A stretch of 64,000 bases of DNA from Halichondria panicea (lineage: Eukaryota; Porifera; Demospongiae; Suberitida; Halichondriidae). Shown piece by piece: positions 49,928 through 60,600 of the stretch (positions within the stretch are counted from its first letter, which is position 1; the number at the start of each line of letters is the position of its first letter). Below the pieces are notes generated by a model that was given only the letters and a program-made list of their open reading frames with translations, was not told the origin of the DNA and searched no databases. Location: assembly GCF_963675165.1 (NCBI RefSeq), contig NC_087378.1, forward strand, positions 398,562 through 462,561, read 5' to 3'. A program made the position numbers and the translations under genes.

Positions 49928-52900
49928 AACACCTAAAAATGTAAAAAAAAGTTTCCCTAAAATAAACCTCCACTGTAAAGCCTCGTATTCACACAATGTT
50001 GCCACATTGACTTCAGCTGTGCAAGTTAGTGATTATGTGTACAAATAAGTATGCCTTTACTCTTGTCTATACTTTTGTAGGATTCTGAATGAGTGTGATG
50101 TGGGGCTGTATCGTGGAGTGGGCGGGGTCAGAGATGACCTCAACATCCACGAGAAGGCTCTGGACATTCTCATAGAGCTCCTCAAGAAGGAACAGGTGAG
50201 AAGAGGGGCGTGGCCAGGAGAGGGGCGTGGCCAGGAGAGGGCTATAATTATACTATAATATCTTGTAACCTCTCTCAGTGCATGTATTCGTACTATACAG
50301 TACATATGCGTGCCACTGTGTGTGTCTGTGTTCTAAAGGTGACCTCTGTGTCTTGTGTCCACAGCTGGATGAGAGTGTACCACTGCACGGACTGGACAAA
50401 GCCATCACTCACTTCGAGGTATGCTCAACACCCAAAATACAATTTTAGTTTTATCAAGATTTTGGCCTGATATTCTAGATAATTATTAATTAGTACAGCA
50501 ACTCCCCTGGCACAAAGTAGCATTGATATCTGTAGGCAAAACTGTTGAATGAATATTTTCTTTGCCGTGTACAGAACCTCCTCACTACACGGCTACAATA
50601 CGAGACCCCCCTCAGCTGTGGGAAGTCAGAGGACCTCCTGTCTAGAATGAGTGTCCTCTCCTCTGGTTGTGACTTCCTCTCTATTGAGCTGCTTCGTCTG
50701 AGGGGGTTGGGGCAAGAGGGCGGAGTCTGGGTCACTCAAATCAAAGAGATGGAGAGCTTTAACAATGATCTCAGACAAGCTTGCAGGAAGGTATACTTGT
50801 GTGTGTGGGGTGTGTGTGTGTGTGTGTTGTGTGTGGGTGTGAATGGGAGTTTTGTAGGATATGGAGTTACTTTAATTTTCCAATTTTCACTTAAACCTGC
50901 TCTAAATCTAAAAACTTGGTTATTTCTCCCAGATTCGCCGCAAGGTACCTGCCTCTAACTCTCGTCGCATGTTGAGGTACGACAGCACAGTGAGTGAGAC
51001 TCTGAACAAGACAGGGCAGAGACAGCTGGTCCTCATTGATGCTTTCAAGGCACTCCACCTCAAGGCCAGTCAGAAGGCTAACAGTCTCACTGGTGCGTTA
51101 CCTGTACTATACGATAAATACTAGGTGATCAAATAAAAAAAGCTTTTATATCTGTTACAAGTTCTAGATTAAATACACCTTTCGTAGTCATAATAATTGA
51201 TTGCAGGCTCTGAGAAACTAACGAGTGGTGAATTGGAGGGGCTTACTCGTGAGGTGGTGACCAGTGGAGCTCTGTTGGAGTTTAGCATTGAGGGGAAGGA
51301 CGCTAAGGAGCAGCTGCGTGCTAACATGACCACCAACGCCACCTCTCTCGATGGATTCCTCGTCTCTTTAGGGGAGGGGATTTACGACACACAGGCCACT
51401 AAGTCTAAGGTGTGTTTAATGTGTCACATGACATTCACATGACTAATAAGTAGTAGTCTTTTGCTAACTTGTTGTACCTCGTCTGACCAGAAGCCCCACC
51501 CCCTTGCGTAAGATTAAGCCAAACTAAAAAACAAGGCCCTGCCCGGATTCGAACCGGTGATACTAGAAGCCACAGAGCCTGGTATATTATACTGTGTGAT
51601 ATATTGCACTGTGTTTGCAGCCCGAGGCTCCGGCTGTTGTGAGGGCTAGAGCTGTGAAGGCGGAGCTTAGCGATGTAGAGGGGCTGGGCTTTAAGCTGGA
51701 GGAGAGACGGAAGGACATCATGGAGCTTAAAAAAGCTCTCAAAATGAAGGTTAGTGGAGTAGTGGTCATTATCTCCGTCTGTACTCTAACCTTATACATG
51801 TACATGTAGTTAATTTCGTAACAGTACATGTACCCACTCCCTCCCCCCCCTCCTACACACATGCATTACTTTATTAACCCTTTGTTTCCCCGGCACAGGG
51901 CCAGGAGCTGAGCGAGGCTGGAGTGAAGATAGGGTTACTGGAGAAGAAGGTGGAGTCGGCTGATGGCGAGTGTGATAAGAAAGTGGGTGTGGAGAGGGAG
52001 GAGCAAGACAGGTTGCGGAGGGTCATGGATGAGCAAGAAAGGTGGGGCTTGTATATACACTAGTGTGCCAGTGGTCACAGACACAGAACAGAAGAGTGTA
52101 GCTATAGCCTTTGTTTTTTCTCTGAAATTAGCCTGTTTTGGGGGGTAACTTTGACTGCCTATGACTTGAGTTAGGATTGTCCAATATCACAACTAAAATA
52201 TGCATTTAGTAGCTCTTTGATAGAGCTTCAAGATGGTATATTTAGATCAATGATTGCTTTCGGGCCCAAGCCTTCCATTTTTGAAGAATAAGTATGGGCT
52301 ATTGTTATGCATTTTAAACCCACCCCTCCAGAAAGTTCAACAAGACCATTGAGATCTTGCAAGGAGACATAGAGGCTCTTGAAAATGATAAGACATCGCT
52401 GGAGAAAAAAGTCGAGGTTCAGTCGAAACGAGGCATCTTATCGGACATTACGGTTGCCGGGAGACGCACCCTCGGGGGTAGGGGAAGTCCCTACTCGAGT
52501 CCATTCAGCAGCCCAAACATGCCACATCGTGACAGTAGTGGGAGTGTGAGGAGTGGAGGAAGTGAGGCTGTAACTGTTGACAACACGCTACAGACACCGC
52601 TCCTCTTGTCGAGGGTAAGTGTGGAATCTATCTAGATAGTTAATGAGCTGGCTTGAAGTATAATTATTATATTTCCCCTACAGATAGAGTCTTTGAAGAA
52701 AGCTCTCGGCTTCTCCCAGCATGACAACTTCAAGCTCAAAGCACAGATAGCCAAGGTAAGTGCATGCAGCTGCTTGTATATTGCTACACTGCAATCCCCT
52801 CTCTCTCCATAGGCTCAGCTCAACTCTCTGCCTCCATTGCACGTGCCTAAGAGGCTGATTCACAAGAGGAAAGAGGAAGATGACAAAGATGGAGACAATC

Positions 52901-54028
52901 AGACCGATCATGAGAAGTCTGTACTCAAACGAACAGCTGCCCTCATTGAGGTTAGAAAGTATAATTATGAGTACTAGAGTCGACTCTCTAACTAGAGTTT
53001 TGGTAGTCCCAATTCAATTATTTTTTACGAAAGCTTATAAGGAGCTCTTTCAGATGGTATGCTCAAATCAAATTTGGAACGGGCCATAATTTCTCATTTT
53101 CCGAAAAAGACCACGGAATTTTGTCAAAAAACAGGCCCAAATAGACTTTCAATTTTAACACATCATCTGCAAAGCCTCTCTCTAAGCTTTCGGAAAATCA
53201 TAAAATTAACGTTATTGAACCAACGGAACTAAAGTCATGGTTGTTCAAAGATGCTTCACTTAACGTTAGCTGACATTACTAATTTGCTGCTACGAGTGTA
53301 CATGTACGTACAGTAGTGACCTGTACTTTGTTTCCACAGGATATAAAGAGGTTCTCGTTGCCCAAAGTCATCTCTCTAGACGTTGGTGTCCCTGCCGACA
53401 AGAAGCCTTCACCGAGGGAACAGCTATCTAATCAGGTTGCCAACATCTTTGAAATGCAACGTCAAGCTCAGCAGGTTAGCTACATGCAGTCAGACTAGCC
53501 GTCTTTATAAGTGTTAATTCTTATTGTCCCGACCCAGCTCAAGGAAGATGTGACTAGACTGATAGCCAGTAACTACCCTGGTGGCGTCATCTCTACACAG
53601 CTGGCTTCTTTCACCTCCCCACAATTTGCAAAGGTGTGTGCACTAGTAGCATATGTTAGTGTTATCAGGAGCATTATTAGCAAGAAAGCACCACTAGCTA
53701 GAGCAACCACACCACCAATCACAGCTTTAGTGCATGATAATAATCGAACTGCACACATTTTTAGTAGCATTGATTGTGGAATTTAGTCATGAACCACTGG
53801 CAGTCTACACATTGTTATTATTCTTTTTCTCTCACAAACAACTGTTTGTATTATGACCATTTTTTAACCTTTCTGTAGGCCCTGAATGAATCTACCCAGC
53901 CGTCTGTCCTGGCCGCTCGACTGAAGCTCCCACTACCCCCCGGGCAGCGGCAGTCATGTGGGGGGTCTCATCGCGTTGTGGTCAGTCCAGCTCAGTTCTC
54001 TCTGTTGCACTCCAGCGTGATCAGCTGA
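45804..54028 (+). CDS. DCTN1: Dynactin subunit 1 (p150Glued)
   Basis: Twenty-five exons, 1,247 codons, all phases consistent: 45804-45883, 46077-46227, 46385-46609, 46767-46904, 47025-47096, 47183-47290, 47441-47616, 47966-48089, 48344-48586, 48927-49142, 49292-49391, 49670-49883, 50081-50195, 50365-50418, 50575-50790, 50933-51092, 51207-51409, 51621-51749, 51899-52041, 52332-52614, 52684-52755, 52813-52950, 53340-53474, 53538-53633, 53879-54028. Exons 1-2 encode the CAP-Gly domain (GYAGTIRYVG, KNNG in place of KNDG), exon 3 the basic Ser/Pro-rich region, exons 4-10 coiled coil 1, exons 11-17 the globular intercoil domain ([20 protein letters not shown]), exons 18-20 coiled coil 2, exons 21-25 the C-terminus ending SSVIS, close to human RLIS. 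It links dynein to microtubules and the Arp1 filament. Length matches human (about 1,278). Confidence 0.97.
51541..51590 (-). pseudogene. tRNA-like relic in DCTN1 intron 17
   Basis: On the minus strand, ACCGGTTCGAATCCGGGCAG is a perfect T arm and B box, but the anticodon arm is missing. The equivalent intron of the duplicated copy (about 62480-62550) keeps a longer form with a degraded T arm. It is a decayed tRNA or a tRNA-derived SINE fragment. Confidence 0.5.
52990..53260. mobile_element. Foldback element in DCTN1 intron 22
   Basis: Related to the element in HSPA9 (11992-12300): shares GGGCCATAATTTCTCATTTT and the right arm ending AACTAAAGTCATGG. Arms are more diverged here. The duplicated copy is at about 63785-64000. 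Confidence 0.6.
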
Positions 54029-54687
54029 CTGTGAACAGATGTGTAGTGTTAAATTGAACATAATTATTGTTATAATTTATTATGAACAAAAACTTCCTAA
54101 TTTGTGGGCGCATAGATATTCTTATATCATTGTAAATAATATATAGTATAATTATTGTATCTACATAATAGTTAGACACTGTTTAGGAAGTTTCTACATG
54201 ATTTAGAAGCCCAAAGGGCTGGTTGTAGTATCCCGAACGCAGTGAGGGTTCTACTAGCCCTGAGGACTTCTAAATCATGTGGAAACTTCCTAAACAGTGT
54301 CTAAGCATTTTAGATCATAGCAACCATGAGTATTTAGCCAATCAGATTTGAATGTTCTTATCTAATCTTTGCTACATGATTTTCTAAGTGAAGTACATGA
54401 TTTTCTATTGAAGTACATGATTTTCTAAATTGGATAGAACATTTCTTCTAACCAATCAGATTGCAGTATTTATGACAAACATGATCTAATGCCTAATTAG
54501 ATAACATTGTTGGAATCATTGTAGTCATGTCATGTGAATAATTTGTCTGCACTAGCTTAAAACACATGGAAGTTGCTTGTGCAACTAAAGCTGTGCATGT
54601 AGCTAGCATATAGCTACTCCATGCATTGTTTCTGCTCTTATTGGACTGACTTGACTTTCTGAAGTTTAAGTTGCAATTGATTGCACA
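54029..54687. other. Intergenic region upstream of the chimeric gene
   Basis: 659 bp holding the hairpin element and, at about 54375-54435, three tandem GAAGTACATGATTTTCT-like units; AACCAATCAGATT near 54460 could act as a CCAAT box. No coding exon seen. Confidence 0.6.
54174..54303. repeat. Hairpin element between DCTN1 and the chimera
   Basis: Inverted arms AGACACTGTTTAGGAAG... and ...CTTCCTAAACAGTGTCT of about 36 bp surround a 55 bp loop that contains a second, shorter inverted pair (GGGCTGGTTGTAG / CTACTAGCCC). Probably a small foldback element; it lies in the possible promoter of the chimeric gene. Confidence 0.8.
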
Positions 54688-57600
54688 ATGATTGTCCTGT
54701 GGTTGATGTGGACCTCACTGTCCCTTGGATCAGGAGTGGAGATCACCCTCACACAAGACAGCATCCTCTGTCCAACAGTTGCTGCTGCTGGTCGGTTCTG
54801 CTCCACTCTGAATGATCAAATCTCGTCAACTGAACTAATTCCGGACAATTCTGTCATCAATTTCATGCCAGGCACTCACAAGTTTTTCAATACCAGTGGA
54901 ATAAATGCTTTTATCATTGAAGACGTGCACAATATCACTCTCGCCGGAATTGGTGGGTTTTGCGAAATTGTGTGTGAGGACCGAATGATTTTCATGTTCA
55001 TGAATGTAACCAATTTAACTATTTCAAACTTGAGTTTTGTGAGCTGTGGTGGGCCGATTCCATGTGATATTATACGAACTTTACAAGCTTCCGAATCCTT
55101 TTTCTCTGTATCTGACTTCCCCTACATAACACTGTTTCTAAATGACATTGAAAACCTCCAATTACTGAGTGTGAATGTGACTGGATATGGTCGCAATATA
55201 GATCTAATGGGGAACTCTAAATTCCGATTCAATAATTTCAATTTCCAGAAGAGGGGGTGCTCCATTCCCGAGTCGTATGGTCAACTCACATGTGCCGGTG
55301 GAGGGTTCGCTATAGGGTACACTGACACACCCACTTGTGAGGTTGCTAGGGATATGCAAACATTGGACATTGTCTCTAGTTATAAACGACGAAGCATTGA
55401 TAATGTAGCCTACTTGTACATATTTTTTACATGTCTAGCGGCCCTTATAACGTGCCGAGAATTATGTTGCTGTCTCCACTGTCACAAGCTCCGAGACCTG
55501 TCAGCCCAGGACAAGCTAGAGCACCAGCGAGTGGTCAAGGACTTGGAGAAGAATGCATCAGAGCTGAACCAACTCAAGGAGGACAGAGATAAGATGGCAA
55601 AGGAACTGCAGGTTAGGATTGTGCATTTGCATTTTGTAGCTAGCCCTTTGAAATACATGTACCTATCTAATAATGTGTGTTAAATCAGTGATTGCTTTCA
55701 GATTGTAAAGAAAACTTATTGGTTATTTTTTTCAAAATCGACCTGTTTTGAGTAAAATAACAGCTACCTTCATGACCACCCCCTGCAGGAATTTGTTGAG
55801 ATCATGGACAAGCTTAAGGAACAGGTGGACATTGCCCTGGGCGCTGAAGAAATGGTGGAGAAGCTGACTGACACTAACCTTGAGTTAGAGGAGCAACTGA
55901 ACACGCTCACAGACACGGTGGCTGACCTCGAGGCCCTCAGGGACTTGAGTGAGGAACAAGAAGAGCTGCAGATGGAAGTGGAGCATGAACTGAGGGAGGA
56001 GCTAGACCTTAGCCTCAACAGCACTAGACAGGTACACAGTTGGTGACTAGAGAGGAAACTTCCCATTTCTAGCCTGAAGTGTTCATAATGCTAAGCCTAG
56101 TTGTCTGTGCAGTTTCAGTGACTATGAAGGCTAAAAACTCTCCAGCGTAGTGCATGCAGATTGCTTATGAAAAGTGATGACCTTTTTTTAGGAACAAATT
56201 CGGAGTGCGCATGCTCACTGTTTTGAAGGAGTGACAACCTTTTTTTTAGGTAAAATATCAGTCCTTTATCCGCTCAGAGCCCTGGAATCCCCCTTTCAAG
56301 AATCCTAGATCCGCCACTGAATTGTGTACAGCTGTTTGCATAGACCTTGTAAAATACTAAATCAGCTCACTGCATTACCACAAAACCACCATACTACATG
56401 TTGTTTGCATAGTCCTAAGCAATATTAAATGGGTACTTTTTGAGGGCTCCAAAAATGGCTAATCTGCGGAGACCCTCAAAAATTACCCGCTGTAAGGTTG
56501 TATCAATATTATAGTAAATGCTCTCACAATCTACTCTTGGTGGTATGGAAACTCACATACAAATTATGGTAAGGATCTGAAGTGGAGAATGGGCTGGGAC
56601 TAGCTTGCATATACCAGCAGATATAATATACATGTAGCTACTAATCTGTCCACTAAATGTATGGAAAGCAGTGTGAAGGCTGAAGAAACTGCTAGTACAA
56701 AGTACCTCAGATCACAAAAGACTGATAGTTTAAGCCTGCTGCTTATACGAGAAATGTGAAATGTCTTGTTGGTCAAACCGATATACCACAGTGAGCGAGT
56801 CAGCCATCTGCAGGTTCCTTAGCGTAACAATTTTTCGTTCAGGATGCAAGTCTCAGCACAAGGTGTTGGTAGACCATTCTCCACATCAAATCCTCTCCGG
56901 TTCTATTAGTTTCCATAGTCTAGTTCTAGAAGCCATCATTGCTCTTCTTATTATAACTATACTACATGCATGTACATGTATTTATACTATTTGTTTGCAT
57001 AGCAATATTGTATGGTGGTTTTGTGGTAGGTATGATTTAGCAAAGTCTATGCAAACAGCTGTATCTGGGTCAACCATTATGACCACCTTATGTAAGCTCA
57101 CAATCTACTAGCTTTCACTTCTATACCATTATTAATGGACCATCTTACAATGTATGTAAGACCACAATCCACCAGCCTTCAATAACTATTGTAATTTTAG
57201 TGAGCCTTCCTCTGACTGCACTCGCAAATATTTCACACGCCAGGTGGAGAGAAAACTTAATGCAGCCCAAGAGATCATAATTGATCAGCAACAGACGATT
57301 AAGAAGTTTCGGGAGCTGGTCCACAATCTCCAGTCTGATCTGACTGACCTGCGAGAGTGTGGGGAGAGGGCTAGGGACAGTGGGAGCAGTGGGACGGACA
57401 CTCAGAAGGTCATGAACCTCAACGTGCAACATGTAGGGTACTATTTTTGTTTTGCATTTTCTGTTACTCAAGTGTTTTGGTTGTTTCTTTAGACGATTGA
57501 CTTTGAGTTGCGTAAGCTGGACGCACAACAAGCAGCTGAACATATCGACCTTCTCAACTCCTTCATGCCCAACTTATTCCTCGTCAGCGGAGGTACGTTG

Positions 57601-60600
57601 TAGGTAGCAGCTGTAATACATTAGTACCATTAAAGGCCACTACCCGACATGCTTACAGTCTTATAGGAGGGATGTCATTGTACACATACATAGTTAAGGA
57701 CACAGCATAGATAGAGGAGGGGACCGGGTTGTATAGCACCACAATTTCCAAAATCCACCAGTTTGATTTTTGTATGGTAGCAGCATTAGGTGTTTTGATA
57801 CCACCAACAGTTATTGCCATTTCAACCACCCCCCTCCCCTAGGGGACTATGATGCCCTGTTGGTGCTCATGCTTCTCCCTCGACTGACCTTCAAGGCCGA
57901 TATGCTCAAAGATCAGCTGAGACAACAACACAAACTGGACGAGGCTCTTGGATCATTGAGCACACTCACACCCCAGCAAGCAGACCAGTTGACCTTTGTA
58001 CTGGCACTGGTGTACAAGCTCAGCACACTGCAGCTGCTTGTGGCTCGGGCAACAAGGTGAGACAGTGCGTGTGTGTGCGTGTACAACACCCATAATGTAT
58101 ATGCCCTAAAGTATAGTAAGCCTCCATTGTAAAGCCTTAACACAGCTTTGCCACATTGATTTCAGCTGTAGCATATAGATAAGAAGGGAGAGGGATTGAA
58201 AACGCTATGTAAAGAGCATTGATGATCCGCGTTTTGGTCAATTTTTTCTTCTTTATTTCCTCCAGCCTATGTTTCTAGCTAGTACTCGGTTATAAACTAA
58301 CAATCTAATTGGGCTGCAAGTTTTCTGCAGTTGAAACAAAAATGTATATTGTCATGAGACAACTACGTCGAGCAAGTCCTCCGTTTCACACATTTACTCA
58401 TCAGGCAGGGAGGAGCAGGTCCTCTCCCCAGGCCTGATCGATCTGGGGTAGGTCTTCTGTTTCACATTATACCTTCCACTCCAAACAGGGGGTTGCACGT
58501 CCTCTCCCCTTGGTCCATCCAGGGCCTGGGGCACAGCGTAAGTTGCGATGCACGCTCGGCATTGGCGCAGTTTTCCCACCACCCCTGAGTAAGGCTCCGA
58601 GCCTTTAGAAAGCATATAGATGCCAATCACTTTGCAAACCCCCGGAAGAGGCCTACGCTAACAGCATAGCCCTTGCATGGCTGGCATAGTATTCTCACAG
58701 TGCATGATTTAGCAATACAATGCAGTGCACCTGTTAACAAATTTCCTGCTGTGTTGGCGGGGTGGCTGGAAGTGAAACACAGATCAACAGACATGCATAA
58801 CACAGAAGTTATTGTGCGCACATGCTCCGTTTCCAATCCCCCTCCCTTTATCTCTGTGGCTAAAAGGGCACAAGTTATAGTAATTATGTGTACAAATAAT
58901 AATAATGCCTTTACTCTATAGTCTAGCTATTATTCTTTGTTCATTGATAATCTGTTGTGTTGTAGGATTCTGAATGAGTGTGATGTGGGGCTGTATCGTG
59001 GAGTGGGCGGGGTCAGAGATGACCTCAACATCCACGAGAAGGCTCTGGACATTCTCATAGAGCTCCTCAAGAAGGAACAGGTGAGGAGAGGGGCATGGCT
59101 ATGAGAATGGGAGTGGCCAGGAGAGGGAGGTGGTGGCCATTGTCATGAAACCCTCTAAGTCTCTTAGTTGGGCGGAGCTCAATCCTGGACGCTCACGTAG
59201 CGTCCAGGATTGCATGAGCTCTGCCCAACTAAAGTAGTCTCACACCCAGCCCCGATTAATAAATAGGTCTGGAGAACTTCCTATATCAGAGTTGTGCACC
59301 ACCCAAGTGGTGATAATAAACAGTGCCGGGTCATAAATCCATAGTTGATGACCACAGTTTTTTTTATCTATGAACATTTTGATGCACAAGCAAATAGGAC
59401 AGACAAGTGTAGCTAAAGAGCTAATAATGAAGTCTGAAAAATTATAAATGTTTTGATAGACGTGATTTATATTTGAGCTACTAGATGGAATAAGCAAAAC
59501 AATTCTAGTGACAGTGCTTTGTTTGCAGCTACTGCTAGCTTTAGTGTTCAAAGTGGTTTGGGCATTATGAGACAGGGGGGGTATTATGAGACAGGAGGGG
59601 GGTATTATGAGACAGGGGGGTATTATGAGACAGGGGGGATATTATGAGACAGGGGGGGTATTATGAGACAGGGGGGGATGTTATGAGACAGGGGGGATAT
59701 TATGAGACAGGAGGGGGTATTATGAGACAGGGGGGATATTATGAGACAGGGGGGATATTATGAGACAGGAGGGGGGGGGTATTATAAGACACCATTGCAA
59801 TTTAACGCTAATTGGCATATAGAACTTATTCTGTCACAGTTATTCCTGTTTTAACAGATACCTAGTGATTTGGCACCCACTCAATTAAAATGTTTTCTCC
59901 AATTAAATTCTGTACTTAATTAATTGATTGCGGTATCTCTGTCAACACAAGCATACAACTCCAAATTTTGGGGGAAAAATACTAGCGAGGTAAGTGCTAT
60001 TACTACATTTTCAGTTTGACCTCTGAGATCATGTTTTTGCTTTCTGTAAAAAGTCCACGAGCAGTTCTGCTGCTAAACATCTCATATCATAGGTACTATA
60101 GGTACACAAGCATGAAAAAACGCTCTGTGTACCTCTAGCTACTTCACGACAATCAAGATTATATTTTCTCAAAATGGTACTCACCATCAGGAGGCATAAT
60201 TATGTTTAAGTGTTAGAGGGGTCTTTAAGAAGCATGTATTGGACACAATAAGTTTCCCGGGTTTTTTGCGGGAGTTTTAGAAGCGAAACACAGAATTTCA
60301 GAGCCACTACGTAGACTTCAATCTTCAATATACAAGCATCACGTGAACCGCTTCCATTGCCAATCCCTCTCTCTTCAATCTATGGTCTCAGTTGCATCTA
60401 GCTTAACTTCTTTTCCTTCTTTTTGCCTCGAAATGACCGCAGCGGTTAACACGCCAACAAATCCTTGGCGTGTGAATACAACTCATTGATAGGAATTTCT
60501 CCATACCCTTTTTTCGACCTAGCGTTCCAATAAGGGCTGGTGTGAGACTACAGTGCATCAGCCCATGTACCGTATTTAAGTTGACGTATATATAGAACAG

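Larger units (their letters stand above)
47870..53260 (+). repeat. Parental segment of the DCTN1 duplication
   Basis: From inside intron 7 (ATTGATAATGTAG at 47870) to at least intron 22, this region is repeated at 55396-64000. Exons 8-22 are included. Homology is clear in exons and in most intron flanks. Confidence 0.93.

Noticed and set aside
51541..51590. Functional tRNA gene in DCTN1 intron 17
   Set aside because: The anticodon and most of the D arm are missing, so no cloverleaf can form.
53511..53786. Separate small gene after DCTN1 exon 24
   Set aside because: It is exon 24 read through into its intron.
59571..59788. CRISPR-like regular repeats
   Set aside because: Units are directly adjacent without unique spacers, G-run length varies, and the context is a eukaryotic intron.
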